This document shows, piece by piece, positions 51,097 through 59,376 of a DNA stretch of 64,000 nt. This DNA comes from Mucilaginibacter_A sp050954285. Its GTDB lineage: Bacteria > Bacteroidota > Bacteroidia > Sphingobacteriales > Sphingobacteriaceae. Positions within the stretch are counted from its first letter, which is position 1; each line of letters begins with the position of its first letter. The DNA lies in the NCBI GenBank assembly GCA_050954285.1, contig JBPBPL010000007.1, positions 227,836 through 291,835 of the forward strand. The letters are read 5' to 3'. Position numbers and translations under genes: made by a program. The notes beneath the pieces are model-generated. The model saw only the letters and a list, made by a program, of their open reading frames with translations. It searched no databases and had not been told where the DNA came from.

Positions 51097-52338
51097 ATGA
51101 CTAAACTTTTTTCCAATCTTACTTTCCAGGTTATTGTTGCAATTATCGCCGGCGCATTAGTCGGCTTTTTATTTCCGGGATTTGCCGCAACCGCCAAGTT
51201 GATCAGTGCTTCTTTTATCAACCTAATTAATATGTTAATTGCGCCGATCATTTTTTTAACGATCGTGCTCGGCATTGCCAATATGGGCGATATGAAAAAA
51301 GTTGGCCGCGTTGGCGGAAAAGCGTTATTGTATTTTGAATTGATCACCACGTTTGCGCTTTTAATCGGGTTGATTGTTGCCAACGTAATTAAACCCGGAA
51401 ATGGTTTTAAATCAACAACTTCTGCGGATATAAGCAAAATTGCTGTCTATCAAAAAGAAGCTGCGGAGATGAAATGGGGCGAATTTATCACACATATCAT
51501 TCCGCACAACATCATCGAAGCTTTTGCCAAAGGCGATATTTTGCAGATACTATTTTTTGCCATCCTTTTTGGGTATGGGTTGAATAAAATGGCTGGAGAA
51601 GGCAGTTCTAGTTTGCGCGGATTGGACAAGCTTTCCAAAGTATTCTTCAACATCATGAAAATTGTAATGAAGCTGGCACCGATTGGCGCTTTCGGCGGAA
51701 TGGCTTTTACCGTTGGCACTTACGGTATCAGTGCGCTGCTGCCGATGGCCAAACTGATGATTTGCGTTTACCTTACCATGATCCTTTTTATTTTTGTGGT
51801 GCTGAATGCGATTTGCCGGATTTATAAATTTAGTTTGTGGCAATATTTAAAGTTTATCCGGCAGGAAATACTGATCGTTTTAGGCACTTCTTCTTCCGAA
51901 TCCGTTTTGCCCAGCATGATGCAGAAAATGGAAGATTTTGGTTGTGCCAAGCCGGTTGTCGGCCTGGTTATTCCAACGGGTTATTCTTTTAATCTGGATG
52001 GAACCACGATTTACTTGTCTATGAGTGTGCTGTTTTTAGCACAGGTTTTTCATATCGATTTATCGCTGGCCCAGCAACTGACGATTATTGGCATTTTGAT
52101 GGTGACCTCCAAAGGTGCGGCGGGCGTTACCGGAAGTGGTTTTATTGTGCTGAGTTCTACTTTGGCAGCGATAAAAGTTATTCCGGTTGAGGGAATTGCG
52201 ATTCTGCTGGGCGTTGATCGTTTTATGTCAGAAGCGCGCGCAATTACCAACATGATTGGCAACGGAATTGCCACCGTGGTAATTGCTAAAAGTGAGAAGG
52301 AATTTGATGAAGCAAAGTATTTGAAAGCGATTGAGTAA
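51097..52338 (+). CDS. Dicarboxylate/cation symporter (DAACS family, DctA-like)
   Basis: A membrane carrier of about 413 aa from ATG 51097. TSSSESVLPSMMQKMEDFGC is hairpin 1. GYSFNLDGTTIYLSMSVLFLAQ is the Na/substrate motif. TSKGAAGVTGSGFIVLSSTL is hairpin 2. These fit C4-dicarboxylate carriers of the DctA type rather than glutamate carriers, but the specificity is uncertain. It contains an M14 variant on the opposite strand (codons for SASFI), and its stop codon overlaps an exact copy. Confidence 0.9.
   Translation: MTKLFSNLTFQVIVAIIAGALVGFLFPGFAATAKLISASFINLINMLIAPIIFLTIVLGIANMGDMKKVGRVGGKALLYFELITTFALLIGLIVANVIKPGNGFKSTTSADISKIAVYQKEAAEMKWGEFITHIIPHNIIEAFAKGDILQILFFAILFGYGLNKMAGEGSSSLRGLDKLSKVFFNIMKIVMKLAPIGAFGGMAFTVGTYGISALLPMAKLMICVYLTMILFIFVVLNAICRIYKFSLWQYLKFIRQEILIVLGTSSSESVLPSMMQKMEDFGCAKPVVGLVIPTGYSFNLDGTTIYLSMSVLFLAQVFHIDLSLAQQLTIIGILMVTSKGAAGVTGSGFIVLSSTLAAIKVIPVEGIAILLGVDRFMSEARAITNMIGNGIATVVIAKSEKEFDEAKYLKAIE
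51206..51219 (-). repeat. M14 variant inside the symporter gene
   Basis: GATAAAAGAAGCAC, antisense to SASFI codons. Confidence 0.6.
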
Positions 52339-52351
52339 TGCTTCTTTTATC
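52338..52351 (-). repeat. M14 copy, exact, at the symporter stop
   Basis: Overlaps the last A of TAA; left edge of the 234-bp element that ends at 52571. Confidence 0.9.
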
Positions 52352-52388
52352 GGGTAAATTTTGGTTTGCTGGTTAGTTTCCGCTTGCT

Positions 52389-52479
52389 GCGTTAGGGATA
52401 GCAGTGGAAAGCCCGCAGCGGAGCGAGGACTTGGAACGGATAGCCCGACCGGCTCGCTTCTATCAGCGACCGGTAACGC
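52389..52479. repeat. GC-rich structured intergenic element (REP/RNA-like)
   Basis: A GC-rich block in an AT-rich gap. GCGTTA (52389-52394) and TAACGC (52474-52479) close it. Inside, ACCGG-TCGCT (from 52448, one bulged C) pairs with AGCGA-CCGGT (52465-52474) around a 6-nt loop. The segment AAAGCCCGCAGCGGAGCGAG resembles intergenic elements that I recall as multi-copy in Bacteroidetes genomes. Whether it is transcribed is unknown. Confidence 0.6.
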
Positions 52480-52557
52480 CCAAATTTTAAAAATTCAGAA
52501 AGACTAAAAGTGTGGAAAGATCGGAAATTTAAATGCAGAGAACAGAAGATTTAAGGT

Positions 52558-52571
52558 GATAAAAGAAGCAT
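52558..52571 (+). repeat. M14 copy, exact
   Basis: Faces the copy at 52338 across the GC-rich element; GATTTAAGGT precedes it. Confidence 0.9.
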
Positions 52572-52613
52572 GATAAAAGATAAATCCGATTATCAGCTTT
52601 TGCCAAAAAAAAT

Positions 52614-52621
52614 TAGCTTTG
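52614..52621 (+). promoter_or_regulatory. Candidate -7 element TAGCTTTG for sucD
   Basis: Matches TAnnTTTG, 21 bp before ATG 52643. Confidence 0.45.
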
Positions 52622-52642
52622 CTTTTAATAAAGAAAATAATC

Positions 52643-53521
52643 ATGAGCGTTCTCGTAAATAAAGATTCTAAAGTTATTGTCCAGGGTTTTACCGGCAATG
52701 AAGGCACTTACCATGCTGAGCAAATGATTGCGTACGGAACCCAGCTGGTGGGCGGCGTAACGCCGGGCAAAGGCGGACAATCTCATTTAGACCGTCCGGT
52801 TTTTAATACCGTAAAAGATGCAGTTGACCAGACTGGTGCTGATGTTTCGATCATTTTTGTGCCGCCTGCTTTTGCTGCGGATGCAATTATGGAAGCTGCC
52901 GAAGCTGGGATTAAAGTGATTGTATGTATCACCGAAGGTATCCCGACAAAGGATATGATTCAGGTAAAAGAATATATCAGCGATCGTGATTGCCGTTTGA
53001 TCGGGCCAAACTGCCCGGGAATTATTACTGCGGATGAAGCTAAAATTGGTATTATGCCAGGTTTTATCTTTAGAAAAGGGAATGTTGGTGTAGTTTCAAA
53101 ATCAGGAACTTTAACTTACGAAGCAGTAGATCAGGTTGTAAAAGCAGGATTAGGAATTACTACAGCGATTGGTATTGGTGGCGATCCGATTATCGGAACA
53201 CCAACCAAAGAAGCAGTTGAATTATTAATGAACGACCCGGAAACGCACGGCATCATCATGATTGGTGAAATTGGTGGCAGTATGGAAGCAGAAGCTGCAC
53301 TTTGGATTAGAGATAATGGCACAAAACCGGTTGTTGGTTTTATTGCCGGACAAACTGCGCCTCCGGGACGCCGCATGGGTCACGCCGGTGCAATTGTTGG
53401 CGGTGCTGACGATACTGCTGCTGCAAAAATGAAAATTATGACAGAGTGTGGTATCCGTGTGGTTGAATCTCCTGCGGAAATTGGTGCGGCGATGGCTGAG
53501 GAATTGGCAAAATTGGCATAG
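52643..53521 (+). CDS. sucD: Succinyl-CoA synthetase alpha subunit
   Basis: A 292-aa TCA enzyme subunit. The start at MSVLVNKDSK is preferred; an upstream in-frame start adds eight AT-rich codons. QGFTGNEGTYHAEQM binds CoA, IGPNCPG is conserved, and H247 in RRMGHAGAIVGG is the phosphorylated His. The beta subunit gene is not in the window; the two are often separate in Bacteroidetes. A TAGCTTTG promoter element lies 21 bp before the ATG, and a hairpin terminator follows the stop. Confidence 0.95.
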   Translation: MSVLVNKDSKVIVQGFTGNEGTYHAEQMIAYGTQLVGGVTPGKGGQSHLDRPVFNTVKDAVDQTGADVSIIFVPPAFAADAIMEAAEAGIKVIVCITEGIPTKDMIQVKEYISDRDCRLIGPNCPGIITADEAKIGIMPGFIFRKGNVGVVSKSGTLTYEAVDQVVKAGLGITTAIGIGGDPIIGTPTKEAVELLMNDPETHGIIMIGEIGGSMEAEAALWIRDNGTKPVVGFIAGQTAPPGRRMGHAGAIVGGADDTAAAKMKIMTECGIRVVESPAEIGAAMAEELAKLA

Positions 53522-53556
53522 GCTAAAAAGAATAAAAAGTATTTGATAAGATAATT

Positions 53557-53583
53557 AAATCCTGGTTTCGGCTGGGATTTTTT
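53557..53583 (+). terminator. Terminator after sucD
   Basis: AAATCCTGG (53557-53565) pairs with CTGGGATTT (53572-53580) through two G-U pairs, loop TTTCGG, then a T run. Confidence 0.75.
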
Positions 53584-53642
53584 GGTTTGGCCTAATTTGT
53601 TTAGTCTTTTTGGTTAAAAGTAAATCTGCCTTAAAACCTATA

Positions 53643-53656
53643 CTGCTTCTTTTATC
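53643..53656 (-). repeat. M14 variant
   Basis: GATAAAAGAAGCAG, between sucD and msrB. Confidence 0.65.
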
Positions 53657-53736
53657 AGGTAAAAGTCAACACCTGAACGGCTTCAAACCGAAAACTAAAA
53701 ATCTGCGTTAACTAATCAATAAACTCAAAAATCAAA

Positions 53737-54111
53737 ATGGAATACAATAAATTAACACCAGAAGAAGAATACGTCATCCTGCATAAGGGAACCGAAAGGC
53801 CATTTGTAGGAGAATATACCGATTTAAAAGATGCAGGCACGTATGTTTGCCGTCAGTGCAATACGCCGCTTTACACTTCGGATACTAAATTTGAATCGCA
53901 TTGTGGCTGGCCAAGTTTTGATGATGAAATTCCGGGAGCTGTAAAACGTATGGCCGATCGGGATGGCAGGAGAGTGGAAATTGTATGCAATACCTGTGGC
54001 GCACATTTAGGCCACGTTTTTACAGGCGAAAGATTTACGCCTAAAAATACTCGTCATTGTGTCAACTCAATTTCGATGAAATTTATCCCGGCAGAAGCTT
54101 CTGCAAAATAA
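53737..54111 (+). CDS. msrB: Peptide-methionine (R)-S-oxide reductase
   Basis: A 124-aa enzyme that reduces the R isomer of methionine sulfoxide. CRQCNTPLY and CNTCGAHLGHVF supply the four structural zinc Cys. RHCVNSISMKF supplies the catalytic Cys. HCGWPSFD is conserved. It is cytoplasmic, with no signal peptide. Stands alone between two terminators. Confidence 0.95.
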   Translation: MEYNKLTPEEEYVILHKGTERPFVGEYTDLKDAGTYVCRQCNTPLYTSDTKFESHCGWPSFDDEIPGAVKRMADRDGRRVEIVCNTCGAHLGHVFTGERFTPKNTRHCVNSISMKFIPAEASAK

Positions 54112-54306
54112 AAGGCTCGGTTATACGATAAGTTTTCGATATTGTTGTCAATGTGGAAAACTTTAAAAGTGTGTAAAACTTCATCTTTTCTGTAGCTTTT
54201 CCAACGGCTATATTTGTATTAAGGCAAGGTTGAAACTGTTTAGCCAATTTGCAACGCACAAAAGTTGCTGCCTTATTTTGAAACAATACTAACAAAAATT
54301 ATATCC

Positions 54307-54320
54307 GGTAAAAGAAGCCT
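54307..54320 (+). repeat. M14 variant fused to the nrdB leader hairpin
   Basis: GGTAAAAGAAGCCT. Confidence 0.6.
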
Positions 54321-54341
54321 TCCCAGCAGAGGGCTTTTTTT
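54315..54341 (+). terminator. Terminator or attenuator before nrdB
   Basis: AAGCCTTC (54315-54322) pairs with GAGGGCTT (54329-54336), followed by a T run, 36 bp before the nrdB ATG. The left arm is part of an M14 variant. It is far from the msrB stop (204 bp), so a leader function is possible. Confidence 0.65.
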
Positions 54342-54376
54342 AGCGGCTCATATTACATCAACAAAAAAACTTACAA

Positions 54377-55357
54377 ATGATTGTAAATCAGGAAGATGAA
54401 GTATTGCTGCGGGAAAACAAAGATCGTTTTGTTATTCTGCCGATCAATTATCCCACTATCTGGGAGATGTACAAAAAGCATGAAGCCAGCTTTTGGACGG
54501 CTGAGGAAATCGACTTATCCGACGACCAGAAACACTGGGAAGGTTTGAGCGATGGCGAGCGGCATTTTATTTCTCATGTGCTGGCATTTTTTGCAGCAAG
54601 TGATGGAATTGTGAATGAAAACCTGGCTGTAAATTTCATGAGCGAAGTGCAGGTTCCGGAAGCACGCTGTTTTTATGGCTTCCAAATCATGATGGAAAAT
54701 ATCCATTCTGAAACTTATGCGCTGCTGATCGATTCGTACATCAAAAATCCGGCAGAAAAAGACCGTTTGTTTCATGCAATCGATACGGTTCCCTGCGTGA
54801 AGAAAAAAGCGGAATGGGCTTTAAAGTGGATTAACAATGGCAACTTTGCACAGCGTTTGGTTGCTTTTGCAGCGGTAGAAGGTATTTTCTTTTCCGGTAG
54901 TTTCTGCTCCATTTTCTGGTTGAAAAAACGTGGTTTGATGCCAGGCTTAACTTTTAGTAACGAATTGATTTCCAGAGATGAAGGTTTGCATTGCGAGTTT
55001 GCCTGTTTGCTGTACAGCATGTTGAAAAACCAACTTTCCAAGGAAGAAGTAACCGAAATTATTGCTGATGCGGTTATGATTGAAAAAGAATTTGTAACCG
55101 ATGCGCTTCCGGTTAGATTGATTGGCATGAATGCTGATTTGATGGCGCAATACATCGAATTTGTGGCTGATCGCTGGCTGGTAGAATTGGGTTACGATAA
55201 ATTGTATAATGCTACCAATCCGTTTGATTTTATGGAGATGATTTCTCTTCAGGGAAAAACCAATTTCTTTGAAAAACGCGTTGGCGATTACCAGAAAAGT
55301 GGTGTGCTGAATACAGAAGCCAAAAGTCAGGCTTTCTCTATGGATGAGGATTTTTAA
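54377..55357 (+). CDS. nrdB: Class Ia ribonucleotide reductase beta subunit
   Basis: A 326-aa diiron subunit. D46 (EEIDLSDD), E107 and H110 of ENIHSETY are metal ligands, and Y114 in the same motif is the radical Tyr. RDEGLHCEFA holds the second ligand set. It supplies the radical for dNTP synthesis. nrdA follows after 87 bp with an M14 copy between them. A hairpin with a T-run lies 36 bp before the ATG and could act as an attenuator. Confidence 0.95.
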   Translation: MIVNQEDEVLLRENKDRFVILPINYPTIWEMYKKHEASFWTAEEIDLSDDQKHWEGLSDGERHFISHVLAFFAASDGIVNENLAVNFMSEVQVPEARCFYGFQIMMENIHSETYALLIDSYIKNPAEKDRLFHAIDTVPCVKKKAEWALKWINNGNFAQRLVAFAAVEGIFFSGSFCSIFWLKKRGLMPGLTFSNELISRDEGLHCEFACLLYSMLKNQLSKEEVTEIIADAVMIEKEFVTDALPVRLIGMNADLMAQYIEFVADRWLVELGYDKLYNATNPFDFMEMISLQGKTNFFEKRVGDYQKSGVLNTEAKSQAFSMDEDF

Positions 55358-55390
55358 GAAATCTGCTGACTATCAACACAAAATTTAGGC

Positions 55391-55404
55391 GATAAAAACA
55401 GTAT
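55391..55404 (+). repeat. M14 variant AC between nrdB and nrdA
   Basis: GATAAAAACAGTAT with AAATTTAGGC before it. Confidence 0.8.
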
Positions 55405-55444
55405 AGTAAAGTTTGCTACTTACTATTAACCAAATACCAACTCC

Positions 55445-57823
55445 ATGTTTGTAATAAAAAGAGACGGAAAAACAGAATCCGTAAAATTTGATAAAATAAC
55501 CGCACGGATTGAGAAGCTTTGTTACGGCTTGAATCCGGCTCTGGTTGATCCGGTTGATGTGGCCAAAAAAGTAATTGAAGGTTTATATGATGGCGTAACC
55601 ACTTCCGAACTGGATAATCTGGCAGCAGAAACGGCAGCATCTTTAACTACCAAACATCCGGATTATGCTTTGCTGGCATCGCGGATTGCGGTTTCCAATC
55701 TGCATAAAAATACGCGTAAATCTTTTTCTGATACAATGCAGAAATTATATGAGTATATTGATCGGAAAACGGGTAAAAATGCTTCTTTGATTGCTGATGA
55801 CGTTTGGGAAGTAATCAGTCAAAATGCAGAATTATTAGATAGTACCATTATTTACGACCGTGATTTTGGCTTTGACTACTTCGGATTTAAAACGCTGGAA
55901 AAATCTTATCTGTTAAAAGTTGAAGGTCAGATTGTAGAACGTCCGCAGCATTTATTCATGCGTGTGGCTGTTGGTATCCACAAACATGATGTGGAAAGTG
56001 CCATCAAAACCTACCATTTGATGAGCGAACGCTGGTTTACTCATGCCACGCCAACTTTGTTTAATGCCGGAACGCCGAAGGCACAAATGTCTTCTTGTTT
56101 CCTGTTGACCATGCAGGATGACAGCATTGAAGGTATTTATGATACGTTGAAACAAACCGCCAAAATTTCGCAAAGTGCAGGTGGCATCGGTTTGAGCATC
56201 CATAATGTGCGTGCAACCGGATCTTACATCAGCGGAACGAATGGAACAAGCAACGGAATTATACCAATGCTGAAAGTTTTTAATGATACCGCTCGTTATG
56301 TGGATCAGGGCGGCGGCAAGCGTAAAGGTGCTTTCGCAATTTATCTGGAACCTTGGCACGCAGATATTTTCGATTTCCTTGATCTCCGCAAAAATCATGG
56401 AAAAGAAGAAATGCGCGCTCGCGACTTATTTTATGCACTTTGGGTTTGCGATTTATTCATGAAAAGGGTAGAAGCGGACAGCACTTGGAGTTTATTTTGC
56501 CCGCATGAAGCACCGGGTTTGCACGAATGCCATGGTGCAGAATTTGAAGCTTTATATGAGCGTTATGAAAAAGAGGGCCGTGCACGTAAAACCATCAAGG
56601 CACAGGAATTATGGTTTGCCATTTTAGATGCACAGGTAGAAACCGGAACGCCCTATTTATTATACAAAGATGCGGCGAACACAAAATCAAACCAGCAAAA
56701 TCTGGGAACAATTAAAAGTTCTAATTTATGTACCGAAATTATAGAATATACTGCTGCTGATGAAGTTGCAGTTTGTAATTTAGCTTCTTTGGCTTTGCCG
56801 CGTTACGTAATCAATGGTCAGTTCGATCACGAAAAGTTGTATGAAGTAACTTATCAGGCGACAATCAATTTAAACCGGATCATCGACCAGAATTATTACC
56901 CGGTAAAAGAAGCACAGAACTCAAATCTGCGCCATCGTCCGATTGGTTTGGGCGTGCAAGGTTTGGCCGATGCATTCATTAAATTGCGTTTGCCGTTTGA
57001 AAGTGTAGAAGCGCAAAAACTGAATAAAGAAATCTTTGAAACGATTTATTTTGCAGCGATGACCGCTTCAAAAGACTTAGCTATTAAAGAAGGAGCATAC
57101 GAAACTTTCCCAGGATCACCATTATCAAAAGGGAAATTCCAGTTTGATTTATGGAATGTAACACCGGACAGCGGCCGCTGGAACTGGGAAGAATTGCGTA
57201 CAGAAGTGGTAAAACACGGCGTTCGTAATTCTTTGCTTGTTGCGCCGATGCCAACTGCTTCCACTTCTCAAATTCTGGGAAATAATGAATGTTTTGAGCC
57301 TTATACTTCCAACATTTACACGCGTCGTGTTTTAAGCGGAGAATTTGTAGTAGTAAACAAATTTCTGTTGCACGATTTAGTGGCGTTGGGATTGTGGAAC
57401 AGCAACATGAAAAACAAGATCATCACTGCAAATGGTTCGATCCAGGATATTCCGGAAATTCCTGCGGATATCAAAGATTTATACAAAACCGTTTGGGAGA
57501 TCAAGATGCGTACCATCATTGATATGGCTGCTGATCGTGGTGCTTACATCTGCCAATCTCAATCTTTGAACCTGTTTGTGAATCAGCCAAATGCTTCAAA
57601 ATTAACTTCCATGCACTTTTACGCTTGGAAAAAAGGTTTGAAAACCGGCATGTATTATCTGCGTACGCAAGCTGCAGCACAAGCGGTGAAGTTTACGGTA
57701 GAAAATCAGGGCGGAAAAAATATGGAAGCCGTTATTCCGGAACAAATCAATCATCCGGCAGAAGAAATTCCGGCCGGTGCATCCTGCTCCATGGAAGAAG
57801 GTTGTGTAACCTGCTCGGCATAA
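55445..57823 (+). CDS. nrdA: Class Ia ribonucleotide reductase alpha subunit
   Basis: A 792-aa catalytic subunit. The N-terminal ATP-cone (FVIKRDGKTESVKFDKITARI) controls overall activity. AQMSSCFLLTM, SSNLCTEI and VAVCNLAS supply the active-site Cys, Asn and Glu. The C-terminal tail ends with CSMEEGCVTCSA, the shuttle Cys pair. It contains an M14 variant read as PVKEAQ (56902-56915). It is followed by an inverted M14 pair and a hairpin. Confidence 0.95.
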   Translation: MFVIKRDGKTESVKFDKITARIEKLCYGLNPALVDPVDVAKKVIEGLYDGVTTSELDNLAAETAASLTTKHPDYALLASRIAVSNLHKNTRKSFSDTMQKLYEYIDRKTGKNASLIADDVWEVISQNAELLDSTIIYDRDFGFDYFGFKTLEKSYLLKVEGQIVERPQHLFMRVAVGIHKHDVESAIKTYHLMSERWFTHATPTLFNAGTPKAQMSSCFLLTMQDDSIEGIYDTLKQTAKISQSAGGIGLSIHNVRATGSYISGTNGTSNGIIPMLKVFNDTARYVDQGGGKRKGAFAIYLEPWHADIFDFLDLRKNHGKEEMRARDLFYALWVCDLFMKRVEADSTWSLFCPHEAPGLHECHGAEFEALYERYEKEGRARKTIKAQELWFAILDAQVETGTPYLLYKDAANTKSNQQNLGTIKSSNLCTEIIEYTAADEVAVCNLASLALPRYVINGQFDHEKLYEVTYQATINLNRIIDQNYYPVKEAQNSNLRHRPIGLGVQGLADAFIKLRLPFESVEAQKLNKEIFETIYFAAMTASKDLAIKEGAYETFPGSPLSKGKFQFDLWNVTPDSGRWNWEELRTEVVKHGVRNSLLVAPMPTASTSQILGNNECFEPYTSNIYTRRVLSGEFVVVNKFLLHDLVALGLWNSNMKNKIITANGSIQDIPEIPADIKDLYKTVWEIKMRTIIDMAADRGAYICQSQSLNLFVNQPNASKLTSMHFYAWKKGLKTGMYYLRTQAAAQAVKFTVENQGGKNMEAVIPEQINHPAEEIPAGASCSMEEGCVTCSA
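56902..56915 (+). repeat. M14 variant inside nrdA
   Basis: GGTAAAAGAAGCAC, read in sense as PVKEAQ. Confidence 0.55.
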
Positions 57824-57831
57824 AATTAACT

Positions 57832-57866
57832 GATAAAAGAAGTATGGAGTTAATACTTCTTTTATT
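57832..57866. terminator. Inverted M14 pair after nrdA
   Basis: GATAAAAGAAGTAT (57832-57845, plus) faces AATAAAAGAAGTAT (57853-57866, minus): 13-bp stem, 7-nt loop. Confidence 0.65.
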
Positions 57867-57880
57867 GGCATAAAATCATT

Positions 57881-57912
57881 CAAACGTTTCTCTTAACCGG
57901 GAAACGTTTGTT
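57881..57912 (+). terminator. Second hairpin after nrdA
   Basis: CAAACGTTTC (57881-57890) and GAAACGTTTG (57901-57910) form a perfect 10-bp stem followed by TTGTTT. Each arm is itself nearly palindromic. Confidence 0.65.
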
Positions 57913-57932
57913 GTTTATAGCAAGTCATATTG

Positions 57933-57946
57933 ATGCTGTTTTTATC
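57933..57946 (-). repeat. M14 variant AC
   Basis: GATAAAAACAGCAT, upstream of the CWC gene promoter element. Confidence 0.8.
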
Positions 57947-57965
57947 AGCATAAAATAATTACTGC

Positions 57966-57973
57966 TAATTTTG
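57966..57973 (+). promoter_or_regulatory. Candidate -7 element TAATTTTG for the CWC gene
   Basis: Matches TAnnTTTG, 16 bp before the ATG. The M14 variant at 57933-57946 ends 19 bp upstream of it, where a -33 element would sit. Confidence 0.45.
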
Positions 57974-57989
57974 TTCGTTTTTAAGGAAG

Positions 57990-58199
57990 ATGAGCAAGCA
58001 CGAAATTATTGGTTGTGAACGTTGTAATGCGCGCATAGAATGCAAGGCAAATTCGTTTACCAAATGCCAGTGCAGCGAAGTACAATTAACGTTGAATGAA
58101 ATGGAACATATTGCCAGTTGCTATGATGCCTGCCTTTGCGCCAATTGTTTGCTCCAACTGCAGCAGGAATATCAGCAGGGATTGATAGAGGTTCAATAA
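57990..58199 (+). CDS. Cysteine-rich CWC family protein
   Basis: A 69-aa protein with eight Cys: GCERCNARIECKANS, FTKCQCSEVQL and SCYDACLCANCLLQL. This matches the small Cysteine_rich_CWC family. It probably binds zinc or a metal. Function unknown. A TAATTTTG promoter element lies 16 bp before the ATG. Confidence 0.8.
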   Translation: MSKHEIIGCERCNARIECKANSFTKCQCSEVQLTLNEMEHIASCYDACLCANCLLQLQQEYQQGLIEVQ

Positions 58200-58292
58200 A
58201 TTTCGTTTTAAAACATTATTATTTATAAATAGTTTAAATAAGTTTGCCGGTAATTAGTAGTCGTTAATGACATAAACTTAATGACTAATACC

Positions 58293-58300
58293 TAAATTTG
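58293..58300 (+). promoter_or_regulatory. Candidate -7 element TAAATTTG for the desaturase
   Basis: Matches TAnnTTTG, 18 bp before the ATG. Confidence 0.45.
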
Positions 58301-58318
58301 AACTTTTAAAGCAGCGCA

Positions 58319-59299
58319 ATGAGATTTTTTGAAGAAAAACGAAGAGAGGTAATGCGGCATATTGAAAAATATATGCTGGAAAAAATGGATGATTATTTAA
58401 AGCCGATCGATCAAATTTGGCAGCCAAGTGACCTGCTTCCTGATTCTTCGAAAGATACTTTTTTTGGTGAAATAAAAGATTTACAGCAAAGTGCAGCCGG
58501 CTTATCTTATGATTTGGTAGCTGTTTTAATTGGTGATACCATTACTGAAGAAGCCCTTCCAACATACGAATCATGGCTTTCGATGGTACAAGGTGTTTCT
58601 TATGCAGAAGAAGGCGGGTGGATGAAATGGAACCGCCATTGGACGGCAGAAGAAAACCGTCACGGAGATTTGCTGAACAAATATCTTTACTTATCCGGCC
58701 GTGTAAATATGCGGATGATGGAAGTTTCTACCCAATATTTAATTGCAGATGGATTTGACATTGGTACAGGCCACGATCCTTACCGCAACTTTATTTATAC
58801 TTCTTTCCAGGAACTGGCCACAAATGTTTCGCACCGTCGGGTAGCCAGTCAGGCAAAACGTGATGGTGATACATTGTTATCCAAAATGTGTGGCGTAATT
58901 GCTTCGGATGAGGCGCGGCACGCAAAAGCTTACATCGATTTTATTAATAAAATATTTGATGTAGATGCCAATGAAGCGATGATTGCTTTTGAAGATATGA
59001 TGCGCAAAAAAATTGTGATGCCAGCACACTTTTTGCGGGAAATGGGTTTGATGATGGGGCAGACTTACGGTCATTTTACCGATGCAGCGCAACGTTTAGG
59101 TATTTATACCGCAATTGATTACGTAGATATTTTAAAGCAATTAATTGTTGATTGGCAAATAGAAAGCAGAATGGATTTAAATGAAGCGGGTGAAAAAGCA
59201 CGTGATTATTTGATGAAACTGCCAGATCGCTTAATTAAAATTGCGGATCGGATGAAAAATCCGGGACTGGAATATAAATTCAGCTGGATATACGGATAA
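58319..59299 (+). CDS. Acyl-ACP desaturase (ferritin-like diiron)
   Basis: A 326-aa soluble desaturase of the plant stearoyl-ACP type. EENRHGDLL and DEARHAKAY are the two E/D-x-x-R/H-H diiron motifs. GDTITEEALPTYESWL and LATNVSHRRVASQ are family landmarks. It would add a double bond to an acyl-ACP chain for membrane fluidity. Not an integral-membrane desaturase. It has its own TAAATTTG promoter element and a strong terminator. Confidence 0.9.
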   Translation: MRFFEEKRREVMRHIEKYMLEKMDDYLKPIDQIWQPSDLLPDSSKDTFFGEIKDLQQSAAGLSYDLVAVLIGDTITEEALPTYESWLSMVQGVSYAEEGGWMKWNRHWTAEENRHGDLLNKYLYLSGRVNMRMMEVSTQYLIADGFDIGTGHDPYRNFIYTSFQELATNVSHRRVASQAKRDGDTLLSKMCGVIASDEARHAKAYIDFINKIFDVDANEAMIAFEDMMRKKIVMPAHFLREMGLMMGQTYGHFTDAAQRLGIYTAIDYVDILKQLIVDWQIESRMDLNEAGEKARDYLMKLPDRLIKIADRMKNPGLEYKFSWIYG

Positions 59300-59305
59300 A
59301 AAATC

Positions 59306-59333
59306 AAAAGCCTCTTTAACGAGGCTTTTTTTA
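59306..59333 (+). terminator. Terminator after the acyl-ACP desaturase gene
   Basis: AAAAGCCTC (59306-59314) and GAGGCTTTT (59321-59329) with a 6-nt loop and a T run. Confidence 0.92.
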
Positions 59334-59337
59334 TGCT

Positions 59338-59351
59338 GCTAAAAGAAGTAT
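59338..59351 (+). repeat. M14 variant
   Basis: GCTAAAAGAAGTAT, between the desaturase terminator and the radical SAM promoter. Confidence 0.7.
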
Positions 59352-59361
59352 TGTAAATTGG

Positions 59362-59369
59362 TATCTTTG
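59362..59369 (+). promoter_or_regulatory. Candidate -7 element TATCTTTG for the radical SAM gene
   Basis: Matches TAnnTTTG and ends 7 bp before ATG 59377, which leaves almost no 5' leader. Confidence 0.45.
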
Positions 59370-59376
59370 CCAGATC

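Noticed and set aside
52389..52479. The GC-rich block as a tRNA
   Set aside because: No anticodon arm, T-loop or CCA-type end could be fitted.
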